Under the pieces are notes generated by a model. It did no database searches and was not told where the DNA came from. It worked only from the letters and a program-made list of their open reading frames with translations. Positions 16,829 to 25,315 of a stretch of 64,000 nt of DNA are shown in pieces (the first letter of the stretch is position 1; every line of letters starts with the position of its first letter). Both the position numbers and the translations under genes were made by a program. The DNA comes from Oscillospiraceae bacterium (lineage in GTDB: Bacteria > Bacillota > Clostridia > Oscillospirales > Oscillospiraceae), in assembly GCA_902761055.1 (NCBI GenBank), contig CACWIS010000003.1, positions 52,123 to 116,122 on the forward strand. Direction: 5' to 3'.

Positions 16829-17284
16829 ATGAAGTGCCCGTTTTGCGGATATTCCGACAGCAAGGTCATCGACTCGCGTCCGGCCGAGGAGGGCTCGACC
16901 ATCCGCCGCCGCAGAGAGTGCCTGGCCTGCCAGAAGCGCTTTACCACCTACGAGATCATCGAGCGCCTGCCGCTGGTCGTCATCAAGCGCGACGGCAGCC
17001 GCCAGTCCTTCGACAAGGTCAAGCTCATCAACGGCATGGTGCGCGCCTGCGAAAAGCGCCCCGTCACGCTCTCCCAGCTTGAGACGATCGCGGACGAGAT
17101 CGAGCAGGAGCTCCAGAGCGGGCTCGAGCGCGAGGTCAGGACCGTGGATATCGGCGAAATGGTCATGGCGCGGCTCAAGGACGTCGACGAAGTCGCCTAC
17201 GTGCGCTTCGCCTCGGTCTACCGCAGCTTCAAGGATATCAACACCTTCATGGAGGAGCTCTCCAAGCTGTTGACGGAGAAGTAA
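16829..17284 (+). CDS. nrdR: Transcriptional repressor NrdR
   Basis: A 151-residue repressor of ribonucleotide reductase genes. The zinc ribbon is [17 protein letters not shown]...[13 protein letters not shown] (C3, C6, C31, C34) and the ATP-cone spans about 46-136 ([18 protein letters not shown]). ATG 16829 follows AGGGGAG at the right distance. No nrd genes are in the window, so it acts in trans. It converges on the DUF4363 gene with only 2 bp between stops and no terminator between. Confidence 0.97.
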   Translation: MKCPFCGYSDSKVIDSRPAEEGSTIRRRRECLACQKRFTTYEIIERLPLVVIKRDGSRQSFDKVKLINGMVRACEKRPVTLSQLETIADEIEQELQSGLEREVRTVDIGEMVMARLKDVDEVAYVRFASVYRSFKDINTFMEELSKLLTEK

Positions 17285-17286
17285 GC

Positions 17287-17664
17287 TCAGAAGATGCTCC
17301 CCAGGCGAAGATGATCCATCTGACCGATGCTGTCCAGATGGTACAGCAGCCGGCGATAAGCTTCCCGCTGCGTTGCCTCGCCGCCGCGCAGCGCGTCGCT
17401 CAGATCAAAAAAAGCGTCCGCAACGGCGTCGATCTCGCTGTGAGGGACGAAGATATGGGTATAGGGCTCCGCCTCATGCCACAGCGCCATCGCCGTCTCC
17501 AGTTCCGAGACGGCGAGATTGCTCTCCCCGCGCAGCAGCGCGGCGGAAGAACGGCAGACGTGCGTCTCCACGCCCTCGATCAGCGCGTCGAGCGTCCGGA
17601 TGTTGAAGAGCAGCAGCGCGATCATCACGATCAGCAGCGCGTAGGCGGCAAGCTCGCGTTTCAT
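17287..17664 (-). CDS. DUF4363 family membrane protein
   Basis: A 125-residue protein with one N-terminal membrane segment (about 5-25, YALLIVMIALLLF) and a helical extracytoplasmic domain. ATG 17664 is preceded by GGAGG at 7 nt. It overlaps the DUF421 gene by 4 bp. The DUF421-DUF4363 pairing is common in Clostridia; the function is unknown and possibly sporulation- or envelope-related. Confidence 0.85.
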   Translation of the reverse strand: MKRELAAYALLIVMIALLLFNIRTLDALIEGVETHVCRSSAALLRGESNLAVSELETAMALWHEAEPYTHIFVPHSEIDAVADAFFDLSDALRGGEATQREAYRRLLYHLDSIGQMDHLRLGSIF

Positions 17665-18338
17665 CGCTCCGCCTCCTTTCGTATGCAATAGACGCGGGAC
17701 GCGTCGTCCACGGTCATCAGAAAGATATCGGAGATCCCGGCGCCGCAGGATGCGAGCTGCTCGGAGAGCCAGCGCCGGTCGTGGCCGCTTTTGCGGAGAT
17801 TCTCACCGATGAGCCGCCCGTCGCTGATGAGGATGCGCGGCATGCCGCAGTAGGGGACCGGAACGGAGAGATCCGCCGCGCTCGGCGGAAGCTCGCTCTC
17901 GTACTGCAGCACGCTCAGCTTCCCGTTCGTCTCGAGAAAGGCGTATTCGATCTTCGCGATGTCGCGGACGCCCAGCGAGCGGAGTTCCTGCATCAGCTCG
18001 TCGAGCGTGAAGCGGTTCCGGCGCATCTCCTTCTGATCGATCGCGCCGTGATAGATCAGAAGGCTCGGCTCTCCGAAGAGCAGCGCGCGCAGGCGGATGC
18101 TGCGCAGCGCGGCGGAAGAGATCAGCAGCTCGCAGCAAAAAAGCGTGACGATCGGGACCAGGCCGTTGAGAAGCGGCAGGCCGATATCCTGCAGGGGATT
18201 GGACGCGATATCCGCGATCAGCGAGGCCACGAGGAACTCCGAGAGCTCCATTTCGCCGAGCTGCCGCTTTCCCAGCAGGCGCAGAAATAACAGCAGGACA
18301 AAGTATAAGATCAGCGTCCGGGCAAAAATGATCGCCAA
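17661..18338 (-). CDS. DUF421 (YetF-like) membrane protein, TTG start
   Basis: A 225-residue protein with three membrane segments (about 1-80) carrying the family signature LLRLLGKRQLGEMELSEFLVA-like block, then a soluble domain with RNRFTLDELMQELRSLGV and AKIEYAFLETNGKLSV. TTG at 18336-18338 is chosen because GGAGG lies 8 nt upstream and longer frames run antisense to the next gene. It is translationally coupled to the DUF4363 gene. Molecular function unknown. Confidence 0.88.
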   Translation of the reverse strand: MAIIFARTLILYFVLLLFLRLLGKRQLGEMELSEFLVASLIADIASNPLQDIGLPLLNGLVPIVTLFCCELLISSAALRSIRLRALLFGEPSLLIYHGAIDQKEMRRNRFTLDELMQELRSLGVRDIAKIEYAFLETNGKLSVLQYESELPPSAADLSVPVPYCGMPRILISDGRLIGENLRKSGHDRRWLSEQLASCGAGISDIFLMTVDDASRVYCIRKEAER

Positions 18339-18407
18339 AGCAATCACCTCCGCAGCTATTTTGCCCCGACGGGTGAGAGGAATTCCTTTTAAAGGAGAAG
18401 TCAAAGC

Positions 18408-19109
18408 ATGAAAACCGTAGTATGCCCCGCGCCTGAGGCGGTCTCCGCAGCGGCGGAGCGGCTGCTGGAGGGGATCGAACGCGATCCCGCCGCGGTCCTG
18501 GTCTGCAGCGCCGCCGACGACGAGCTGCTCGTACTGCGCGCGCTCTCCGCCGCGGCAAAGGAGCGCGGCGTGAGTCTCGAAGAGCTGCGGGTCTTTGCCG
18601 CCTGCGAGTTCGACGGTCTCGCGCCGGGGGACGTACGGAGCGCCCGCAGCCGCATCGCCGCGGCGCTCTCCGGGAGCGGGCTGCGTGAAGAGAGGCTCTT
18701 CGCCCCCTCGGCCGCGGACTGCGAGGGCTATGAAAGCGCTCTCCGGGAGGCCGGCGGCGCGGCGCTTGCGCTGCTTGGGCTCGGGTACAACGCCCGCGTC
18801 GCCTTTAACGAGCCGGCGACGCCCTTCGCCGGCGCCTGCCACGTGCAGAAGCTGACCGATAAGACCCGCGCCGAGTTCGCGGCGCTCTTCGGCGCTGCGG
18901 AAGAGGTGCCGGAGAAGGGCGTAACGCTCGGCTTTCGGGCGCTGTGCGCGGCGCGCGACATCGTCGTGATCGCGCTCGGCGGCGAGCGGAGCGAGGCCGT
19001 CTTTCAGACGCTCTACGCCCGGGACGACAGCGTCTGGCCCGGCGCCTTCCTGCAGATCCCGGCAAGCGTCACGCTCTGGGCCGATCCGGCCGCCGCTGCG
19101 AAGCTCTGA
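18408..19109 (+). CDS. NagB-like protein with altered catalytic residues
   Basis: A 233-residue homologue of glucosamine-6-phosphate deaminase (NagB/6-phosphogluconolactonase fold). The family block around the active site reads ALLGLGYNARVAFNEPATPF (about 121-140), where true NagB has GxGxDGHIAFNEP. Asn128 and Arg130 thus replace the catalytic Asp and His, while Glu135 stays. The LDEYVGL block reads ACEFDGL, so the enolising Asp is also changed. Deaminase activity is therefore doubtful; a sugar-phosphate sensor or a different lyase is possible. AAGGAG precedes the ATG. The pseudouridine synthase gene follows with no gap. It is divergent from the DUF421 gene. Confidence 0.75.
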   Translation: MKTVVCPAPEAVSAAAERLLEGIERDPAAVLVCSAADDELLVLRALSAAAKERGVSLEELRVFAACEFDGLAPGDVRSARSRIAAALSGSGLREERLFAPSAADCEGYESALREAGGAALALLGLGYNARVAFNEPATPFAGACHVQKLTDKTRAEFAALFGAAEEVPEKGVTLGFRALCAARDIVVIALGGERSEAVFQTLYARDDSVWPGAFLQIPASVTLWADPAAAAKL

Positions 19110-19757
19110 ATGATGGAAACAGAGATCCTGTATTGCGATCCGGCGCTCGCGGTCTGTCTCAAGCCCCCCGGCGTGAGCTCCGAGACCGGCGGCATGCCGG
19201 AATTGCTGGAGGCCGCGCTCGGCGGACCGTTCTACTGCGTCCACCGCCTGGACAAGGCGGTCGGCGGCGTGATGGTATACGCCCGCACGAGGGAAGCCGC
19301 GGCAAGGCTCTCGGCCGCCGTCGCGCGCAGGGAGATGCAAAAAGAATACCTCGCCGTCACCGAGGGCGTTCCGGAAGAGCCGCGCGCCGCGCTCTGCGAT
19401 CTGCTGTACCACGACGCGGCGAAGAACAAAAGCTATGTCGTTTCACGGCCGCGCCGCGGCGTAAAGGAGGCCGTTCTCGGCTATGAGCTGCTCGGCACGG
19501 CCGGATACGGCGCGCAGACGCTCGCTCTGCTGCGGATCGCGCTGCAGACGGGCCGCTCCCACCAGATCCGCGTGCAGTTTGCCTCCCGCGGTATGCCGCT
19601 CGTCGGAGACGGGAAATACGGCGCCTCGCTGCGCGGCTGTCCGCCCGCGCTCTGCGCCGCCTCGCTGGCCTTCCCGCATCCGCTCACGGGAGAGGCGCTG
19701 CGTTTTGACGCGCCGCCGCCCGCGGGCTTCCCCTGGGAACTCTTCAAGTTGACATAA
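19110..19757 (+). CDS. RluA-type pseudouridine synthase
   Basis: A 215-residue RNA pseudouridine synthase. The catalytic motif is VHRLDKAVGGVMVYARTREAA (about 45-65), where HRLDxxTSG is usual, so the active Asp is present with a variant tail. The RSHQIRVQFASRGMPLVGDGKYG block (about 150-172) is diagnostic. There is no S4 domain, so this is a short RluA form; rRNA or tRNA target unknown. ATG follows the previous stop directly, implying coupling. Confidence 0.92.
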   Translation: MMETEILYCDPALAVCLKPPGVSSETGGMPELLEAALGGPFYCVHRLDKAVGGVMVYARTREAAARLSAAVARREMQKEYLAVTEGVPEEPRAALCDLLYHDAAKNKSYVVSRPRRGVKEAVLGYELLGTAGYGAQTLALLRIALQTGRSHQIRVQFASRGMPLVGDGKYGASLRGCPPALCAASLAFPHPLTGEALRFDAPPPAGFPWELFKLT

Positions 19758-19792
19758 TACAAAAGACCATCGGAAAGAATAAGGAGAAACAC

Positions 19793-21550
19793 GTGGAAAT
19801 CTCGGATTTGATCAGTCTGCTCGGCGGCATCGCGCTGTTCCTTTTCGGCATGGGCCTCATGGGCGACGGCCTGAAAAAGGTGGCCGGCAGCCAGATGGAG
19901 CTCATCCTCTTCAGACTCTCGGGCACGCCCCTCAAGGGCCTGCTGCTGGGCGCGGGCGTCACGGCCGTCATACAGTCCTCGTCCGCCACTTCGGTCATGG
20001 TCGTGGGCTTTGTGAACTCCGGCATGATGAAGACCGGCCAGGCGCTGTCCGTCATCCACGGCGCGCTGATCGGCACGAGCATCACGGGCTGGATCATCTG
20101 CCTGTCCTACATCGGGGGAGGCGGCGGCTGGGCTTCGCTGCTGTCCACCTCGACGATCGCGGCGCTCTTTGCCGTCGTCGGCATCCTGCTGCGCATGACG
20201 GCCAAGAAGGCCGACCACAAACACGCGGGCGATATCCTGCTGGGCTTCACGGTGCTGATGTTCGGGCTGCAGACCATGAGCGGCGCGGTCGCTCCGCTCA
20301 AGGACAGCGAGCCCTTCCTCGCCCTGCTCACGACCTTCTCGCATCCGCTCGTGGGCATCTTGGTCGGCGCGGCCTTCACGGCGATCCTGCAGAGCGCCTC
20401 GGCGGCCATCGGTATCCTGCAGGCGCTCTCGGCGACCGGAGCGATCAGCTTCTCCGTCGCCTATCCGATCATCCTCGGCATCGCGGTCGGCGCGTCCGTG
20501 CCGGTGCTGCTCTCGGCGATCGGCGCGAAGGCGGACGGCCGGCGGACGGCTTTCCTCTATCTCTTCGTCGAGCTCATCGCGGCGCTGATCTTTGCCGCGC
20601 TGTATTACGGGCTTGACGCCGCCGTCGGTCTCGGCCTGGGAGGACGGGTGATGGATCCCTTCTCCGTCGCGGCGGTGAACACGATCTTCCGCGTGCTGAC
20701 GGCCGTATTCCTCATGCCCTTCAACAGGCGCTTCATCGCCGCCGCGGAGAAGCTGATCCGCGTCAGCGAGAGCGAGCGCAGCGAGAACGCGGCCTTTGAC
20801 CGGCTCGACGAACGCTTCCTCACGCACCCGCGCCTTGCGCTGGAGCAGTGCCGCCTGACGGTGGACGACATGGCCGATACGGCGATCCGCGCTCTGGACG
20901 ACGCGATGCGGCTGGTCTGGCAATACAGCGCGGAGGGCTTCGCCGCGGTCGAGCGGAAGGAGAACCTCGTCGACGAATTCGAGGACCGGATCGGGACCTA
21001 TCTGGTCCGGCTCAATGCGCGCGAGCTGAGCGAAAAACAGAATGAGGACATCTCCAAGTTCCTCCACACGATCAGCGATTTCGAGCGTATCAGCGACCAC
21101 GCGATGAACGTCGCGGAGGTCGCCCAGAAGATGAGCGAGAACAAGATCCGCTTCTCCGGCGATGCCGAGCGGGAAATGAAGGTCCTCGCGTCCGCGGTGG
21201 ACGAGATCCTCACGCTCTCCGTCGGCGCCTTCAAGGAGGAAGACACCGAGCGGGCCTTCGCCGTCGAGCCGCTCGAGGAACGCATCGACGAGTTGTGCGA
21301 CGAGATGAAGCTGCACCACGTCAGCCGCCTGAAGAGCGGCGTGTGCACGCTCAACCAGGGCTTCCCCTTCAACGATCTCATCACGAATCTCGAACGCGTG
21401 GCGGACCACTGCTCCAACATCGCCATCGCGATGATCGAGCTCGACCGCAACGATTTCGACACGCACGGCTACGTCATCAACCTCAAGGAGCTGCACGCCC
21501 ATCGCTTTGACGAATTTTACGAGCAGTACGCGCAGAAATACACGCTTTGA
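19793..21550 (+). CDS. Na+/phosphate cotransporter family protein with PhoU-like domain
   Basis: A 585-residue protein with GTG start behind AAGGAG. The N-terminal half holds two inverted NptA repeats of membrane helices, each with a QSSSATSVM or QSASAAIG motif (about 62 and 203). The C-terminal half (about 330-585) is a helical PhoU-like domain (EDISKFLHTISDFERISDHAMNVAE; DLITNLERVADHCSNIAI). Proteins of this kind take up phosphate with Na+. No pst or pho genes are nearby. Confidence 0.93.
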   Translation: MEISDLISLLGGIALFLFGMGLMGDGLKKVAGSQMELILFRLSGTPLKGLLLGAGVTAVIQSSSATSVMVVGFVNSGMMKTGQALSVIHGALIGTSITGWIICLSYIGGGGGWASLLSTSTIAALFAVVGILLRMTAKKADHKHAGDILLGFTVLMFGLQTMSGAVAPLKDSEPFLALLTTFSHPLVGILVGAAFTAILQSASAAIGILQALSATGAISFSVAYPIILGIAVGASVPVLLSAIGAKADGRRTAFLYLFVELIAALIFAALYYGLDAAVGLGLGGRVMDPFSVAAVNTIFRVLTAVFLMPFNRRFIAAAEKLIRVSESERSENAAFDRLDERFLTHPRLALEQCRLTVDDMADTAIRALDDAMRLVWQYSAEGFAAVERKENLVDEFEDRIGTYLVRLNARELSEKQNEDISKFLHTISDFERISDHAMNVAEVAQKMSENKIRFSGDAEREMKVLASAVDEILTLSVGAFKEEDTERAFAVEPLEERIDELCDEMKLHHVSRLKSGVCTLNQGFPFNDLITNLERVADHCSNIAIAMIELDRNDFDTHGYVINLKELHAHRFDEFYEQYAQKYTL

Positions 21551-21563
21551 GCGAAGGCCCTTA

Positions 21564-21585
21564 TCCGCGGCGGAGACGCCGCGGA
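21564..21585 (+). other. Intercistronic hairpin
   Basis: Perfect 9-bp stem TCCGCGGCG/CGCCGCGGA with tetraloop GAGA and no T-run, between the Na/Pi transporter and the next gene. Confidence 0.6.
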
Positions 21586-21621
21586 CAAGGCGCACATCAC
21601 ACATCTGACGGAGGGATCCCT

Positions 21622-23223
21622 TTGCGCCACCCGGCTCTGACGCGCTTTTTCGCGGCCTTTCTCGCGGCCGCGAGCGCGATCACGCTGCTCTCCGGCGGCC
21701 TTTGCGTCAAAAAAGCCGCCGAAAGCAGGGAACAACAGAATACCGAGCTGTCCCTGCTGGCCGGCCAGGCGGAGGACGCGCGCGCGCTGTACGAGGAGCT
21801 CGCCGCCGCGGCGGAGGAGTACGAGCCGCTTGACGGCGAGTATGACGAGCGCAGCTGGCAGCATGCCAAGGACATGCTCGCCTTCCGCAAGGATCTCGCG
21901 ATGTATACCGCGACAGAGGCGGGACTCAAGCAGGGCAGCGAGCAGATCGAGGAGGGCTACAAGGCGCTGCGCACGGGCTGGATCCAGCACGACAACGCGC
22001 TCAAGGCGCTCGAGGAGGGCGAGGCGAAGTTCCGCCCCGGCTATCAGAAATACCTCGACGGGAAAAAGCAGCTGGCCGAGGGCATGGAAAAGCTGCGGCA
22101 GGCGGAGGAACTCAAGGAGACGCTCGGCGATCTGACGATGCTCCGCACCGGCCTGGAAATGTTCAAGGCTTCGGCTGCCGAGCTGGCCGCCGCGCTTTCC
22201 GCGCTGCGGACCGCCGCACAGGACCCGCCGCTCGACCCCGAGACCGGCGAGATCGACGCGGCGGCGCTGCGCGCCGCTCTGGGCGCGCAGACCGGCGGCA
22301 TCTCCGCGCGTCTTGCCGTCGTGAGGGCCGCGATGTCCGCCGCCTTCGGCGCCGAGGGACTGGAGGGCGCGCTGCAGGCGACGACGTCCGCGCTCGGCGA
22401 TCTGTCGGGCAAGCTTGCGGACGGCGGCGCCGCGCCGGAAGAGCTGATCGCGTCCGCCAACGCGTTGGCGGCGCAGGGAGAGACGCTCGTCGGCGCCGTC
22501 AACGCCTCGGTCGCCGGGGCTGAACAGACCCTGACGATGCTCGACAATCTGCCGCAGATGCGTGCCGAGCTCGAGGCGGGACAGGCCGCGCTCAAGCAGA
22601 GCGAGCCGGCGCTGCTCGAGGCGAAGAAGCAGATCGAGGAAGGAAAAAAGCAGCTTGACGCGGCAAAGAACATGCTGATCTATACCGAGGCGCAGCTGAT
22701 CCAGGGCAAAAAGAGCCTGGAAGAAAAGCAGGCCGAGCAGGCCGCGGCGCGCGAGGACCTTGACCGCAGGAAAACGGAGCTCGAGGACGAGTCGAAGGCG
22801 CTCGAGGCGCTCAAGCGAAAGGTGGAGGACTACGCGGCGAAGAAGGACCGCTTCAGCAACCTGCGCTATGCGCTCCTGGCCGACGAGGGCGTCGCCGCGC
22901 GCGTGCGCGCGGGCGGCGAGCTGCTGGATTCCGCGGACGCCGAGATCATGCAGCGCCGCGCGGACTCCGGGCGGGAGTACACGCTGCGGCTTTCCGCGGC
23001 GATCCTGATGCTTCTGTCCTCCGCTGCGGGGATCGTCACGGTCGCGGCCGCGTTCCGGGACCGGACGGGACTGCGTCTGCTCCTGCCGGCCGCGCTTTCG
23101 CTGGCCGCGGCGGCGGCCGGCGAAGCCGTGAGCCTGTACGCCGGGAGGGGTTTGCTCTACACCGCGCTTTTCGTCGGCGTTTTTTCCGCCGGCGTGATCC
23201 TGCTCAATCTCCGGAAAGCTTGA
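21622..23223 (+). CDS. Unknown membrane protein with long coiled-coil ectodomain (TTG start)
   Basis: A 533-residue protein. TTG 21622-21624 is chosen because GGAGGG lies 7 nt upstream. One N-terminal membrane segment (about 8-30), a long Ala/Glu/Leu-rich helical region with coiled-coil character (about 35-430), and three C-terminal membrane helices (about 455-530). The middle region has loosely repeated YKALRTGWIQHDNALKALEEG-like and KKQIEEGKKQLDAAKN-like stretches, resembling the helical ectodomains of MmpL/YhgE-type proteins, but no such family is clearly assigned. Its terminator doubles as coding sequence of the convergent glycosyltransferase. Function unknown. Confidence 0.75.
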   Translation: MRHPALTRFFAAFLAAASAITLLSGGLCVKKAAESREQQNTELSLLAGQAEDARALYEELAAAAEEYEPLDGEYDERSWQHAKDMLAFRKDLAMYTATEAGLKQGSEQIEEGYKALRTGWIQHDNALKALEEGEAKFRPGYQKYLDGKKQLAEGMEKLRQAEELKETLGDLTMLRTGLEMFKASAAELAAALSALRTAAQDPPLDPETGEIDAAALRAALGAQTGGISARLAVVRAAMSAAFGAEGLEGALQATTSALGDLSGKLADGGAAPEELIASANALAAQGETLVGAVNASVAGAEQTLTMLDNLPQMRAELEAGQAALKQSEPALLEAKKQIEEGKKQLDAAKNMLIYTEAQLIQGKKSLEEKQAEQAAAREDLDRRKTELEDESKALEALKRKVEDYAAKKDRFSNLRYALLADEGVAARVRAGGELLDSADAEIMQRRADSGREYTLRLSAAILMLLSSAAGIVTVAAAFRDRTGLRLLLPAALSLAAAAAGEAVSLYAGRGLLYTALFVGVFSAGVILLNLRKA

Positions 23224-23234
23224 AACAGCATAAG

Positions 23235-23276
23235 AAAAAAGCGATCCCCGGATCAGATTCCGGGGATCGCTTTTTT
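23235..23276. terminator. Bidirectional terminator overlapping the glycosyltransferase 3' end
   Basis: Perfect 18-bp stem (23235-23252 with 23259-23276) of A6-GCGATCCCCGGA and its complement, loop TCAGAT. The right arm carries the last codons of the minus-strand glycosyltransferase. Confidence 0.92.
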
Positions 23277-24539
23277 ATCGCCGAGCGGGAAGCGGCGCGT
23301 GGGCTCCGCGGCGGGAAGGGGAGATTCGAGCGCGCGCAGGATCTCGTCCGCACGCGCGCCCCAGGTATTGGCGCGCGCCTCCGCGTCCAGCAGGTCCAGC
23401 AGAGCGGGATCGCCGCGCCGCTCAAGCAGATCGGCGGCCTTGCGCAGAAAATCGGCGGGATCGGCATAGGTCTCGACGCTGCGGTAGCGCATGCACTCCG
23501 GCATCCTCGAGCAGAGGATCGGCTTGCGCGCCGCCATGTACTCGAAGAGCTTGACCGGGGAGGTGGAGAGCGTGACCTCGTTGAGCAGGAAGGGGATCAG
23601 CGCAAGATCAAAAACGCGCAGGAACGATGGGAGACGCGCGTAGGGCTGCGGCGGGATCCAGCGGACGTTGTGCCGCTCGAGCACGCCGCTGCGGCGGAGC
23701 GAGCCGTCGTAATCCATTCCCACGAGCAGAAAGAGCCAGTCCGCATGCGCGTCGGCCGCCGCGGCGACAAGACCGTAATCGAACCATTCCGCCAGCGCGC
23801 CGTAGTAGCCGAGCGTGAAGCGGTATGCTTCGCTCACGGCGGCGGCCTCGGGCGCGGCCGCGGTCCGGGACGTGCGGGAGAAGAAGTCGTAATCGCCGGC
23901 GTTGGGGCTATAGAGAGCGGCGTGCGCCGCGCCGCGCACCTGCGCGTAAAGCCTTGCAGCCGTACAGACGGTGAGATCGGCCTGGCGCAGCAGCGCAAGA
24001 TGGTCGCGGCGCATCTGCTCGTCGTAGCCGTCGAAGATCTCCAGCTCGTCGATATACTCATAAATCAGCTTGTCCGGACGCAGGAGCGGGACATAGCGGC
24101 GGTTGACCGTCCAGCTCAGCGAGACGACCGTCTCCCGCGCGCCGCGCAGCAGAGCGGGGAGGAAGCGTGCGAGCGAGGCGTTGACGAGCCAGAGCGAATC
24201 GCTGACGCGCAGGAGCGCGCCGACACGGTCGTGCGCGTGATTGGCCGTAAGGTAGAGCACGAGCGTATCCTCCTTTTCGCTGTACGCGCGGGCCATCTGC
24301 TGCGGCCGCTGAAAGAGCGGAAGATCCCAGTCGAGCGTGGGCGGAAAAACGATCACGCGCTTTCCCTGCGCCCGTCCGGCAAGCTGCCGCCGCAGCGTCC
24401 CGGCGTTCAGCACGGAGCGCAGCGAGAGCGAGATGCGGCGCAGCGCCGCGCCGAGCTCGCGGAGGAACGCGGCGAAGCGAAGATGCGCAAGATGCGAGGC
24501 GAGACGGCGCAGGAAGCGGAAAAATCGGGTCAAGAACAT
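23253..24539 (-). CDS. Glycosyltransferase (GT-B type)
   Basis: A 428-residue cytoplasmic glycosyltransferase. A basic, amphipathic N-terminus (1-50) may contact the membrane. FPPTLDWDLPLFQRPQQMA (about 65) is the start motif of a GT-B group seen in polysaccharide clusters, and the donor-site block is STSPVKLFEYMAARKPILCSRMPE (about 322-345). AAGGAG precedes the ATG. It is the last gene of an operon with an ABC-2 exporter and UDP-GlcNAc 2-epimerase, so it likely builds the exported wall or surface polysaccharide. Donor and acceptor are unknown. The C-terminal codons lie within the terminator stem. Confidence 0.88.
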   Translation of the reverse strand: MFLTRFFRFLRRLASHLAHLRFAAFLRELGAALRRISLSLRSVLNAGTLRRQLAGRAQGKRVIVFPPTLDWDLPLFQRPQQMARAYSEKEDTLVLYLTANHAHDRVGALLRVSDSLWLVNASLARFLPALLRGARETVVSLSWTVNRRYVPLLRPDKLIYEYIDELEIFDGYDEQMRRDHLALLRQADLTVCTAARLYAQVRGAAHAALYSPNAGDYDFFSRTSRTAAAPEAAAVSEAYRFTLGYYGALAEWFDYGLVAAAADAHADWLFLLVGMDYDGSLRRSGVLERHNVRWIPPQPYARLPSFLRVFDLALIPFLLNEVTLSTSPVKLFEYMAARKPILCSRMPECMRYRSVETYADPADFLRKAADLLERRGDPALLDLLDAEARANTWGARADEILRALESPLPAAEPTRRFPLGDKKAIPGI

Positions 24540-24551
24540 GGGTACAACTCC

Positions 24552-25304
24552 TTACAGGCCGCTGGCGGCGAGATAGTGGGCGCAGACCGCTTCGCTCGGC
24601 CCGTCCTCGCGAAGCACGCCGCGCTCGAGCCAGAGCGCGCGGGAGCAGAGCTTGCGGATCTGCTCGACGGAGTGCGAGACGAAGAGCACCGTCGTGCCGC
24701 CGCGCATGAGAGAGAGCATCTTCTGCTCGCTGCGGGCCTGAAAGGCCGCGTCGCCGACCGAGAGGATCTCGTCGACGATCAGGATCTCCGGCTCGGTCTG
24801 CGTGGCGATGGAGAAGGCCAGACGCGCGACCATGCCGGAGGAATAGTTCTGTACGGGGACGTCGAGAAAGCTGCGCAGCTCGGCAAAATCGACGATCGCG
24901 TCGAAGCGGCTGTCGAGAAAGGCGCGGGAGTAGCCCATGATCGCGCCGTTGAGATAGATGTTCTCCCGCGCGCTGAGCTGGGGGTCGAAGCCCGCGCCGA
25001 GCTCGATCATCGGGCAGACGCTGCCGCCGCAGCGGACCGTGCCGCCCGATGGCTTCATCACGCCCGCGACGAGCTTGAGGAGCGTGGACTTCCCGGCCCC
25101 GTTGGCGCCGACAAGGCCGACGACCTCGCCGCGCCGCACGGAGAAGCTGACGCCGCGCAGCGCCTCGAAGGGCGCGGCTTTTTTTCTTGCGCCGCGCCCG
25201 AGATCGACGAACCACTGCTTGAAGGAAAAGCCTTTGTCGACGCCGAGATTGAAGCGCATTTCGAGATCTCTGGCCTCGACCATGATCTCGCGGGGATCTT
25301 CCAT
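24552..25304 (-). CDS. Polysaccharide ABC exporter, ATP-binding subunit
   Basis: A 250-residue ATPase of the TagH/Wzt/RfbE group. The long N-terminus (VDKGFSFKQWFVDLGRGARKKAAPFEALRGVSF) is typical of polysaccharide exporters. Walker A GANGAGKST, IELGAGFDPQLSARENIYLNG, signature YSSGM in place of LSGGQ as usual here, Walker B ILIVDEILSVGD and switch His in FVSHS. It lacks the C-terminal carbohydrate-binding domain of some Wzt proteins. ATG 25304 follows GAGG. It works with the permease encoded immediately upstream. Confidence 0.92.
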   Translation of the reverse strand: MEDPREIMVEARDLEMRFNLGVDKGFSFKQWFVDLGRGARKKAAPFEALRGVSFSVRRGEVVGLVGANGAGKSTLLKLVAGVMKPSGGTVRCGGSVCPMIELGAGFDPQLSARENIYLNGAIMGYSRAFLDSRFDAIVDFAELRSFLDVPVQNYSSGMVARLAFSIATQTEPEILIVDEILSVGDAAFQARSEQKMLSLMRGGTTVLFVSHSVEQIRKLCSRALWLERGVLREDGPSEAVCAHYLAASGL

Positions 25305-25315
25305 GAGCGGATACC

